A DNA stretch of 64,000 bases from Cymbidium sinense (lineage: Eukaryota > Streptophyta > Magnoliopsida > Asparagales > Orchidaceae). Made by a program: the position numbers and the translations under genes. The notes beneath the pieces are model-generated. The model worked only from the letters and a program-made list of their open reading frames with translations, searched no databases and had not been told where the DNA came from. Where the stretch lies: positions 141,274,040-141,338,039 of the forward strand of contig CM038214.1 in assembly GCA_021442155.1 (NCBI GenBank), written 5' to 3'. Below are positions 47,578 through 57,985 of this stretch, piece after piece (the stretch's first letter is position 1; each line of letters begins with the position of its first letter).

Positions 47578-50500
47578 TTTAGCTATTAAAATGATTAATT
47601 AAGCCTTATTAAAGCCTAATCTTGTTGGCATTGGCTGATGTGGTGTGCTTTCCATGTGGCTCCGTGATTTAGCTTAAAACTTACCTAACTCAGCGCCTAC
47701 GTTGTGGCGGAGGACATGCTTTCTCGTCCGCCATCTGAACTAAGATTAGATGCCTATGATTAATCCCACATCTTAATAAGATTAAATCAGATCGATCTAG
47801 CGGATCTAATCATGATCGTCCATTTTTGATCATGCAAAATGAATAGTATGTGAACTAACATCATTTGAGTGAGGAATAATGGAGTCCATTTGCCATTGCT
47901 CACTTTATCTATGCTTACCTGAGCTCAGATCAACTCCAAAAGTATCCCACACCTTCATGACATCAACTGGAGGGGATCCAACATCAAGATCACATGAGAT
48001 GCAAGTTTTCTTTCAAAAGCTCCAACCTATTTTTGCCTAAGTATCAGTTTTGGAAGCATACCTCACCAGAGCTCAAGATCGGTGGCTCAAATGATTTAGG
48101 AAGCTTCATCTCATGGAAATGAAGCCTTGTTGAGAAGAAATTGGATCAATTCCTCGATGTTCATTGGGAAGGCCATGAACCGATGATTTGGAGCTCTCTT
48201 TGACTGAAGTCCCACCTCTAGTGCTCGAGAAGCTTGGGAGATGATTCATTCTTTCGGAGAGGCCTTGGGAAGGTATGTGCAAAGTTAATTGAGTTTGATA
48301 GAGAAATGGTCAAAAATGTGTCCTATTTTAGGATGGGGAATGCATTTTTTGATCGGAAAGTTTGGGAGCTAATGGAATGGGTAGCTCATCTTGGGTAGCT
48401 AGGGATTCGAGGAATGATTTTTGTGTGTGTTTGAGTACAAATGAGGGGGTGTATACCCCGCTTCATCTTGATCTGATAGTGAGATTAGGTTTGGCTTCTA
48501 GTGGCCGTCTAACCATCTCAGGGAGTCATGGGTGGCAAGGATGAGGTGGGTTGGCTCAGCTTGGTTGGTTGAAGGTCTGGAGGTGGCTGCAAAGGAGGAA
48601 TCATGGGTGTCATATGAGTTTCAAATGCTAAAAATGGGGAGGGTGAGGTGATTTTACCTCCCATGGGTCATGGCTGACCCAACCACCCCTTGGGTCAAGT
48701 TGGTAAGTGTCCTAGGTGCCTAGGTGGACCATTGGAGAGTACCAAGTGGCCAAGGAATGGAAATGACCACTAACATGGGTGATTTATCTCATGTGATGCC
48801 CTTAACATAAGGGTAGAATGATCATTTAATATTGGATATGCTTTGGGAAAATTTTAAATGAGCCAAAACTTGGTTAGCCCAAACTTCAAGTCAATTGGAG
48901 TTGATTTGGTTAGGTTTGGCTCAATTTGGCTAATTTAGGTCAAATTGGGTTAGTTTGGGTTAAGTTGACCAATTGATCAATTAGGTGAAACCAAGAGTAT
49001 TCAAGTTCATATGATCATTTGGGATGTTTTGGTTCAATTGGTTTGGTTTAGTTTGGCTTAGATTTTATTTTGGCTCATTTAAATTCATTTGGTCAAATGG
49101 GTTAAGTTGACCAATTTGACCAATTGACCAAATTGGCATGGGTTGGTTTGGGTTTAGTTGACCAATTGAAGATGATTGCATGCTTGGTTTCAATTAATTT
49201 GAATTTGGTGTTGATTTAGGCCAACTTGAACCTTTAGGTCAATTTGGGCTAAGTAGCTCAATTGGGTTCAATTGGGTCCAATCATGGCTTTGGTCAAGTT
49301 CAACAATCAATTTGGAATGAACTTGAGCCATTGGTTGCAATCAATTTGGTTTATATTTTGATTTGATCCAATTTGGTCTTTTAGGTCAATTTGGGTCAAC
49401 ATGGCTCAATAGGGCCAATTGAGTTTAGTTTGACTCAATTGAAGCTCAAGTCATATTCAAATATTGATAATAATTTGGTATGAATCATTGGTTTCAAGGG
49501 ATTTGACTTAAGTTGCAATTTGGCTGGTTTGGGTTCATATGAGGTAAGGGGTTGACTTGGCCAAATGATCGAGTTGACTTGGTTTGACCCAATTTATGAT
49601 AATTTATCAAAGGGTGATCAATAATCATGATGCAAAGTTTTGATGGGCTTGGTTTAATTGAATTTATCTAGGATTAGAACTTTGCTTAAATAGGTCAAAT
49701 TATCCACTTTGGGTCAAATGGACCAATTGGGATTAGTTGGCTTGATTTTGGGTTGATTTGTTTAGTTTATATATGGATTTGAGATTGATATATAAATTCA
49801 ATTGAAATTGGCTTTGGTTCAAATGGGTTTTTGGTTCAATTGAACATTTCAAGTCAATAGGGTTAAGTTGGGTTTGACTTGGGTTAATTTTTGTTTGGCT
49901 TGATGATTGTAGATTTCATTTATATTTTGAATATGATTGAAGGTATGATTGAAGGTATGATTGATTCATGAGAAAATCAATTTAATTTGGGTTTTGGAAT
50001 GAAGGAATTGGCTAAGTCAATTGAGTTGGGTCATGTGGCTTAGGTTTGGATTTTGATTTAGTTTGATTTAGTTTTGATGATTTAAATGTATATTTCATTT
50101 AAATTTGTGAAGATGATTGAAAATATGATTGATTTATGAGAAAATCAATTGAGTTTGACTTGATTTGGATTATATTTGGCTAAGTCCATGGGATAGGTTA
50201 TATGGCTTAGGAAGGGTTTTGATTTAATTTGATTTAGTTTTGATCATTTAAATGTAGATTTGATTTATATTTAAGAAGATGGTTGAAGATATAAATTGTT
50301 TATGAGGAAATTAAATGATTTCAAATTGATTTGGATTAAGATTTGGTTAAGTCCATGGGATAGATCATATAGCTTATGAAGGGTTTCAAGTTTGGATTTA
50401 ATCATAGGCTTCAATCATTTGGTTTTAATTTGGGTTTAGATTTGGATTTGACATGTTTGAATTGAACTTGAGGTTTGGTTTGAGAAGGTGAACATGGATG

Positions 50501-50700
50501 GATTTGGGTTGTAGGATGGATTATCCTAATCCTAAGGCATAACCTAATCCTATGGTTAACCCTTCTAAGTATTTATGCTTAGGTTAAGTGTTTACCTAGT
50601 TATTAGAAGTGTCTTACTTGGGAAGTCATAGTGTCTACAAGACTCCTAAGTTTAAGATGGGAAGATTGAATCCGCACTCCAAAATTGAGGTCAACATCCC
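47578..50700 (-). mobile_element. Right part of block L in antisense, copy C
   Basis: This matches copy A from about 6280 to 9252 closely and in order, and ends GAGGTCAACATCCC before the protease, as in copy A. It includes the TTGACC-rich segment (about 48880-49760). Short insertions and deletions of 2-10 bases distinguish it from copy A. It is non-coding. Confidence 0.8.
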
Positions 50701-50984
50701 TTAGGCTCCATAGTGTTGCCCTTGGAGATAGATGATTGGAAGACCAAGTTTCACATTCTAGATATAACTTTCAATGCTTTGCTTGGGAGACCATGGATAC
50801 ATGAGAACAACATAGTTCCATCCTCTGTACATCAGTGTATGAAGTTTATAAGAGGCCAGATCACTAACTATGTTAAAGGAGATCTCAAGCCATTTATAGC
50901 TCATGAGGTTGGCATATATGAGGATGCGGCTTAATACCACCCTCAGAATCAACAACTGTATTCTCGTGAATTTGGACAATGTTT
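50701..50984 (+). pseudogene. Aspartic protease C-terminal half, copy C
   Basis: A frame at 50713-50934 reads LPLEIDDWKTKF, NALLGRPWIHEN, a VPSSVHQCMKFIRG segment and DLKPFIAHEVGIYEDAA. This is the best-preserved protease end in the window. The N-terminal half is missing on this side of the block L remnant. Confidence 0.82.
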
Positions 50985-51090
50985 TAAAATAAAAAATAAA
51001 AAAGGAAAAGAAAAAGAAAAAGAAAAATAAATAGCAAAAGAAAAAGAAAAGAAAATAAAAAATTAAAAAGAAAATAAAAGGGAGAGGAAA
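50985..51090 (+). repeat. Polypurine tract between protease and RT, copy C
   Basis: A/G-only runs with AAAAG and AAATA units, at the same position and with the same right flank (GGGAGAGGAAATAGACTTGG) as in copy B. Confidence 0.8.
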
Positions 51091-52040
51091 TAGACTTGGA
51101 GGAGGAATTCGAGAATGACATTAGATTCCACCCACAGTTCGTTACTCCATTCAAACATATGGATAGGATGACATGACCTTCACCAGGAAGCGAAAGAGGC
51201 TAGTTCAAAGGTAGTCCAAAGGGTGGAAAATCTCCTTCTTGGCCACACAATGAAGATATGTCTACCAAAATATTATCCATATAGAATAGTTCATAAGATA
51301 AATCTTATATGGTTAGCACACCATCCAGCACTTCTCAATAATAGATTTTCTTGGAGGTGAGATTTGAGCCAGCTAATAATGAAGATCAGGCTCCAAAGCA
51401 AACCATAAGTGGATTCATTTCTTTATGTGAAATTGTTAGACATCAGTTGAGAACCTTAGCTATAACCACACTTGTCTCTCAAAAAGCTGAGGGTTTGGTA
51501 GTTAAGGAAACCCCTAAGTCATCCACAGGTGTGAAGACTTAGAGGTTCTTTCTGGCAGAATCATCCTCAAGTCAAGAAGTTGATGTATAACTTGAGGATG
51601 ATTCATATAAAGATTTAATAGAATTACCTTTTGATTGGTACTTTCCTTGTGTTCATAATTTAGCAAGAAAAGGTTAATCCCACATACTTTGTCAAAGCAT
51701 AAGTCAGATGACTTCAAAAGAATATGGAAGAATAAATGCTAAAGAGCTCAACTAAGACCAAGACTAGGATTCAATACAGTGGGTCCAATCGTTGATGATG
51801 ATTACTACTTAGTCATCACCAATCATTTGGAATCTGATAGTTTCTTTTCAAATCACCTTTACTCATATAAGGACCTAGCTTAGAAACTTCAAATGATCCA
51901 GATTATTTTGAAGTCAAAGATGCACCACCAGAGTTCAAAGAACATATCAAGTCAACCATCGACGAGCTCAATGAAATCAATTTAGGAACTAAAGAAGATC
52001 CACGCCCCACATACATCAATTCTTTGTTAAATGAAATTGA
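51091..52040 (+). pseudogene. Protease-RT connector, copy C
   Basis: A frame at 51351-51542 gives KQTISGFISLCEIVRHQLRT and LVSQKAEGLVVKETPKSS. It continues across a stop into SSSSQEVDV. The acidic part (FEVKDAPPEFKE-like, about 51910-51945) precedes the RT. It agrees with copies A and B in order. Confidence 0.65.
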
Positions 52041-52690
52041 AACTAATGACTTAGTTAGGCTATTAACTAAGTTTAAGGACTACTTTTCATGGAGTTATGA
52101 AGAGATGCCTAGATTGGATTTTGATGTAGAGGTTGATAAATGAACAATAGAGCCTACTGCTAACCCTATTAAGCAAGATCTTAGATGCATGCGATTAAAC
52201 ATAGAACAACAAGTCATTTTTGAAGTTAAGAAACTGATCGATGCTCGCTTCATCAAGGAAGAAAAATACTCTACTTAGTTAGTGAGTGTCATCCCAATTA
52301 ATAATAAGAATGGTCAAATTCACATATGCATCAATTTTAGGGATTTAAATAAGGCATGTCCAAAAGATGAATTTCCCCTACTAATCTCAGAGCTGATGGT
52401 GGACATTGCCTCATCTCATGCAGTCTTCTCTTTCATGGATGGCTTATCTGGATATATCCAAATAAAAATGGCCTGAAGATGAAAGAAACACTATTTTTAA
52501 AACCCTGATCAGAATCTATTGCTATAAGGTCATGCCTTTTAGCCTTAAAAATGTCGATGCTACATACATGCGAGCTATGACTTGAATCTTCATTGAACTC
52601 ATTCATCATCAAGTCGAGTGCTATGATCATGTGGTCAAAAGTAGAGAAAAGGAAGACCATCTCTTTGACTTGAGAGTAGTTTTTAAATAG
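52041..52690 (+). pseudogene. Ty3/gypsy reverse transcriptase, copy C (inactive)
   Basis: Legible parts are YFSWSYEEMPRLDFDVEVDK, then a stop, KKLIDARFIKEEKYS, and a frame at 52282-52476 with HICINFRDLNKACPKDEFP and a VFSFMDGLSGYIQIKMA segment. At the catalytic strand (about 52617-52640) six bases are lost compared with copy B, so CYVDDLVV has become CYDHVV and the YxDD box is destroyed. Two in-frame stops follow at 52685-52700, identical to copy A. Catalysis is impossible. Confidence 0.83.
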
Positions 52691-53455
52691 TTAATATAAT
52701 TTAACCTCAAAATGAACCCCCTGAAGTGTGTATTTAAAGTAGCTTTAGGGAAATTCCTTGGGTTTGTTGTCTGACACCATGGAATCAAAATCAATCTAGA
52801 GATGATCAAGGCGATATTAGAAATGCCACCCCCTAAAAGTTTAACTCAACTTGAATAATTCCAAGGGCAATTGGTCTATCTAAGGAGCTTTATATCCAAC
52901 CTATTGGGAAGATGTCAACCATTCTCGACTTGTCAAAAGGATGCCAAGTTCAAGTGGGATGAAAAGTGTGAGCATGCTTTTAAAGACATCAAGCATTACA
53001 TGATCTGCTAATTCTAGCGCCATATCTGGCAAGGTTTACTTTTGCTTGCTATGTTATACAACTCCTTTTGGTGCTTTTTATGCCCAAGCCAATGACGAAG
53101 GGAAGGAAAATACACTCTACTACATTGGCTATCGCCTAATCCCTACTGAGGCTATTTATCCACCCATTGAGAAGCTTTGCCTAGAATTAATCTAAAAATA
53201 TAACTACATGCTTCCTCATAAGGTGAACTTAATCTCTAGGATCAAACCATTAGAGTATCTCATGATACGGCCAATGCTATCTAGATGGTTGGAATGATGG
53301 TCCATGATCCTCTCGCAGTTTAACATTACCTTCATACCCCTCCGTATAGTGAAAGGACATGAGCTAGCAGATTTCATAGTAGCACACCCACTTCCTGCTG
53401 ACTCTCAGCTTAGTGATGATCTCCTTGATGAAAAAATCATGAACTTAGGGGAAGC
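52691..53455 (+). pseudogene. RT connection and first RNase H, copy C
   Basis: Readable segments are FGAFYAQANDEGKENTLYYI (about 53068-53128), a PPIEKLCLELI segment (about 53161-53193) and KPLEYLMIRPMLS (about 53245-53283). A frame from 53304 then reads SQFNITFIPLRIVKGHELAD and FIVAHPLPADSQLSDDL, which leads into the second RNase H without interruption. This is the normal domain order of Tat pol. Confidence 0.77.
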
Positions 53456-53930
53456 TAGCATTCACCACTGGAAGATGTACTTTGATGGTGCGGCTTCCTC
53501 TCAAAGAGGATAAAAACCATAATATGCAATTCCAAGAAAGGCAGGGGTAGGAATAGGTCTTTTAACTCTAGACTGTGATGTGATGAGATGCTCATATCAG
53601 CTGTCCAATCTTTACACTAACAATGAAGTTAAACATGAGGCTCTAATTATTAGTCTAGAGTTAGATGTTACTCTAAGCATCCAGAACATCAACATCTTCT
53701 GGGATTCTCATCTAGTTATCAACTAAATCATTGGGTCCTATAAGGTTATAAAGCCCAAGCTCTATCACTACCATAAGTACACCATAGAATTATTGGCCCA
53801 AATCCTAGAGGTTACCATTTATAAGATTCATCGAGGAGAAAATGTTGTAGTGTATGCTTTAGCCAAGATTGCCAAGGAGTTGGCATGTCCACAGGATGAG
53901 TCCATTTTAATAAAGGTCCAAAATAGATAA
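53456..53930 (+). pseudogene. Second RNase H-like domain, copy C
   Basis: It begins with WKMYFDGAASSQRG (53471-53512), followed by a stop also present in copy A. It continues with NNEVKHEALIISLEL, INIFWDSHLVIN, KLYHYHKYTIELLAQILEV and VVVYALAKIAKEL. The Asp in FDGA, the Glu in EALI and the Asp in WDS are kept, but stops make it inactive. The tandem arrangement of two RNase H domains points to the Tat lineage. Confidence 0.78.
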
Positions 53931-54930
53931 ATCTTATCCCTTAATGATATTCAACTCATCAAAAAGCACTCTCTTGAAGGGCAGGTTACCATTTCCAAGA
54001 AGGATGAGGGGTTTTATTGGAGGAAACCATTCATGGATTACCTAAATAAAGGAAAACTACCTCAAGAGATGTCCCAAGCCTATCAAATGAAGCAGAGAGC
54101 ACTTTCCTACTCTCATGTGGATAGTGTCTTATACTGATAGTCTTTCTATCATATGTAGTTACATTATTTAGACAAGCACGAAGCCAATAAGATCATGAGA
54201 CTAGGATACCATAGGCCATTGATGATCAAAGATTACGTGGATATGGCTAGGCGATGTCACAATGTCAAATACATGGTGTGGTCCTACACCAACCACCCAA
54301 CATTCTACATCCTACATTGGCCTCATGGCCATTCGAGTATTGTGGTACTGATATAGTGGGCCTAATTGATCCTCCTTCTTCTAATGGTCATCGGTTCATC
54401 TTAGCTACTACTGACTACTTTTCCAAATGGGCGAAGGTGATTCTACTCAAAGAGGTCATAACTTAGCATGTGCTCCATGTTTTTAGGAACCATATCATAT
54501 ATAGGTTTGGAGTGCCTTGTTGAATTATATCTAATCATGGTATTGCATTCAAGAGCACTAAGATCAACAAATTTGCCTAGAAATGTAGAATAGATTAGAA
54601 ATATTCTATCATCAACTACCCAAGGGCAAACAATATAGCAGAAGACATGAACAAAACTATCATCCAAATACTAAAGAAAACACTCGACAACAATAAGCGA
54701 CAGTAGCATGAGAAGTTAGTTGAAGCCTTGTGGGCCTACCGCACCATATATAGAACTCCAACTCAGTGTAATCCTTTCTCCTTAGTGTATGGGTATGAAG
54801 CTATTCAACCATTAGAAGTCCAACTCCCATCACTAAGGATAGGCTAGCAAGAGTTAACAATAGAGCATAACACCAAGTTGCAGTTAGAAGAGAGGTTTGG
54901 AGGAGAGATGCTTGCGGGCATGCTAAAACC
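53931..54930 (+). pseudogene. Retroelement integrase core, copy C (inactive)
   Basis: The zinc-binding end is at about 54200-54265 (YHRPLMIKDYVDMARRCH), followed by a frameshift. A frame at 54254-54466 reads WPFEYCGTDIVGLIDPPSSN and ATTDYFSKWAKV, keeping the first catalytic Asp (GTDIVG). A stop follows EVIT. The second catalytic Asp is replaced: SNHGIAFKSTKINKFA (54533-54580). The Glu is kept in NNIAEDMNKTI. A WAYRTIYRTPTQCNPFSLVY segment ends the core. The shared stops with copy A are noted in the findings. Confidence 0.83.
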
Positions 54931-55200
54931 TCAAATTGTACAAAGATAAAATGATTCAAGCTCAAAACAAGTTGGTTCATCCTAGAGCTTTTCAAGTAGG
55001 AGAACTTATTTTAGTTTTGAGGAGACCGATTGTTGCTTGTCGCAAGATGGGAGGCAAGTTTGAACCCACTTGGGAAAGCCCTTTTTCCATAGAGAAGGCC
55101 TACCAAGGATGATCTTATCAGCTTATTAATCATAAGGAGAGCACCCAATGCTTCCAATCAATGGGCTCTACTTAAAGAAATATTATAAATCATGTTTGAA
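54931..55200 (+). pseudogene. Integrase C-terminal domain, copy C
   Basis: NKLVHPRAFQVGELILV (about 54968-55018), RRPIVACRKMGGKFEPTWE (about 55022-55080) and, in a further frame, PINGLYLKKYY (55154-55186). Best agreement with Tat-lineage integrase ends among the copies. Confidence 0.85.
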
Positions 55201-56910
55201 AATGATTATCATTAATGAAAATTCTATTTTGAATATAATCTCTTCCTTGTTGAAAGTATTCTTATTAGCGAATCTACCATGCTGTCTTTAGGGTAGGTGT
55301 AGAGAACCCAAGTGGCATCATATCCTTCATCGGCATAACACAAACATAAACTAGATACACACATATCATTTATCTCAGGCTACTCTCAATTGAGATACCA
55401 CCCCCAATGGCACTCACTCAGTATCTGCTCTAGGTTGGCCTGACGTCCTACCCTACTAATGTGTCACCCTTGGGGTCTTCTTGCTTTGGAGGATGTAAGT
55501 CTACTACTATTTTCTTCCTTACTTATCCACTACACATCAATGAGTGCCTTGTTAGGTTTGTAGGCCTTCGTGTTGACGTAAACTATCTCATGTTGTCTTC
55601 ATTTAAGAGGATGTGAGTTTGCTATGCTAAGTCAGGTTCAATTTGTTGTGCTACCCACAGGTTCTTGTTCCCTACTTTAGAAGATGTAAGTCTATGCCTT
55701 CTTTCTATAGTCGTTCCAGACCTCTTAGGTTGGCTAGCTCTACCCCATAGCCAGTAGACTATCCCTTTGATTTCTAAATTTGAGATAGGATAACTCTGAT
55801 ATAGTGCCTTCTCAGTGGGTCCATTACACACTGGGATGGTCCAATAATTAAATCTATCAAAGTTGATCGAGCTCACAGCCCCAGTGGATTTTCCCTCAAT
55901 TGGAAGTCAAACTAAGCCAAACAAATTATATCAAATCACATAAAATTAAGATAAAATTAATCCTGACTACTTTTGAGTTGAATTAAGTCCTCAGCGGCAT
56001 TCACCCAGTAGTCGCCTTAGGTCAGGTTTGATTTGTTATGCATCTAACAGGTCAACCCAACTGTTGTTCCTCACTTTGGATGATGTAATTCTGCAATGCC
56101 TTCTTCTAGCACAACCATTACACACCAAAAGGCAACCCCTTAGGTTGGATAGCTCTATCCCATAGATAGTAGAATACCCCTTTGGATTTATAAACCTGAG
56201 GTAGGACAAGGCTGATATAGCCTCTTCTTAGTAGATCCATCTCACACTAACAGGGTCTATACATTAACTAAGAATAATTTAAACACAATATGATTTTCCC
56301 CAGTGGAGTTAAATCACACCCTTCTCTCTAGTGGAGCCCCAAATCATATATAAACAAGAAAATAAATAAATCAAATTCAAAACCAACCTCCCTAGTGGAG
56401 CCAAATTAAACCAACTCCCTTAGAAGAGTCTAAATCATGGAAATCCAACCAAACTCTTATCCCCAGTGGATACATCCCCGAACAAATCTATGAAACCAAA
56501 CTCAAATCCCAATCCCCAACAGATAACCTTAACCTGCTTCCCTAGTGGAAGGTTCATATACCCGATCCCTAATGAACTCAAGCCCATATCCCTAGCAGAT
56601 GTGCCTCCACATAAATTAAAACAAAATAAATTGAAGTACATTCGATCCTAATCCCTGATGGATTATAGATTCTTATCCCTATCAAATCTTCTTTCCACAA
56701 ATCATATAATCAAATCAACTTCAAACCTTATCCCCAGAAGATTTTCATCTTCTATTCCCTCAACATAGACCCCTCACATTTCATGTCTAGTGCATGTGTG
56801 ATCCCCTAGCTGATCTCCCTCCATGGCCTTAACATGGAATTCTCATGAAATCTTATTTCTTCTCTTTTGCATAGTTTTAATACTTCAACCAAAAGCCTAA
56901 CAATTTATTC
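55201..56910 (+). mobile_element. 3' non-coding region of Tat element, copy C
   Basis: Nearly the same sequence as 13551-15050, with the same internal ~400-bp duplication (about 55665-55860 and 56065-56260) and the same CCC(C/T)AGTGGA series (56298, 56329, 56390, 56461, 56540, with weaker forms to about 56735). A few short stretches absent from copy A are present here. Non-coding. Confidence 0.68.
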
Positions 56911-57985
56911 ATTCAAATTACACCATGCTAACATTATAATCAACATTTTATGATTTTTGATGGTGCAAGCTCAAACTAACTATACAATATCATGCTAAAC
57001 ATATAATAGTGTGAATTAACACATTATATTATATTATAATATATGATGTCATGTTATAATTTACTGTAATATAATATATTGTCTAACATTACACCTTATT
57101 AGAATCACTTAAAAAGAAAAAAATAACAAAAGTTTCTTAAAATATGAATTATGTTCATTTTGATTGTAAAATTATTAATTTTCTATTATAAATGCTACAA
57201 AATAGCTTAATTTTGGTGTTGCTTCTTGGTGTGTGCCGTGAATTTGGCCAAATTCTTCCATCTCAACCTTCAAATTAACATTTTTGTGAGTTTTGACCCA
57301 ATGTATTATAACAAAAGTAAAACATACTAAAATGTACAATAACATTTAGTAACACACCACCACATTCATATATTTGTGAAGTGATATTGTTATGTTCATT
57401 ATATTTTAATATGCTTTCGTATAATAAATTATCTTACATTACACCTTAAAATGAATCACCTTAAGCAAAAAATTTATCAAATTTGGTTGAAAAGTGAACA
57501 TTTATTTTGGATGCAAAATTTCATTCTTTTGATTAAATGACACACCATAGCACACCCCTAATGATATTCACTAAAGCTTAACTTAAATTTGGCCAAATCC
57601 CATCATCGCAACCTATAAATCAATATCTTTATGAATTATACCAATACAAACTCTACTAGATCATACCATAACAAACTAAAATATGCTAAACAAAAAGTAG
57701 TAATACACAATAGTATGCTATAATGCATGATGCTACATAATGTTATGGCATCCTATATTATAACATATTATATTATATTATATTGCATATCACATCACAA
57801 GGGATTGGTTAAGATAAAAAAATCATAAAATTAGTCTAAATAATAAAAAAACTATATATTTTAGTCATATCACTTACATATTTTAAATTAAAACCGTATA
57901 TTATAATGACATGCTCTCCTATTATGATTTTGGCCAAATTCCACCATTTTAAAGTCTGAATAAACATTTTATAAATAATGTTAGT
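56911..57985. repeat. AT-rich segment between element and array (second copy)
   Basis: Nearly identical to 15051-16130, including the palindromic AT runs (about 57020-57090 and 57750-57785) and the position before an array. The high similarity of non-coding DNA argues for a recent common duplication. Confidence 0.75.

Noticed and set aside
47394..47582. Open frame running into the N stretch
   Set aside because: It is kept open only by the 100-N gap.
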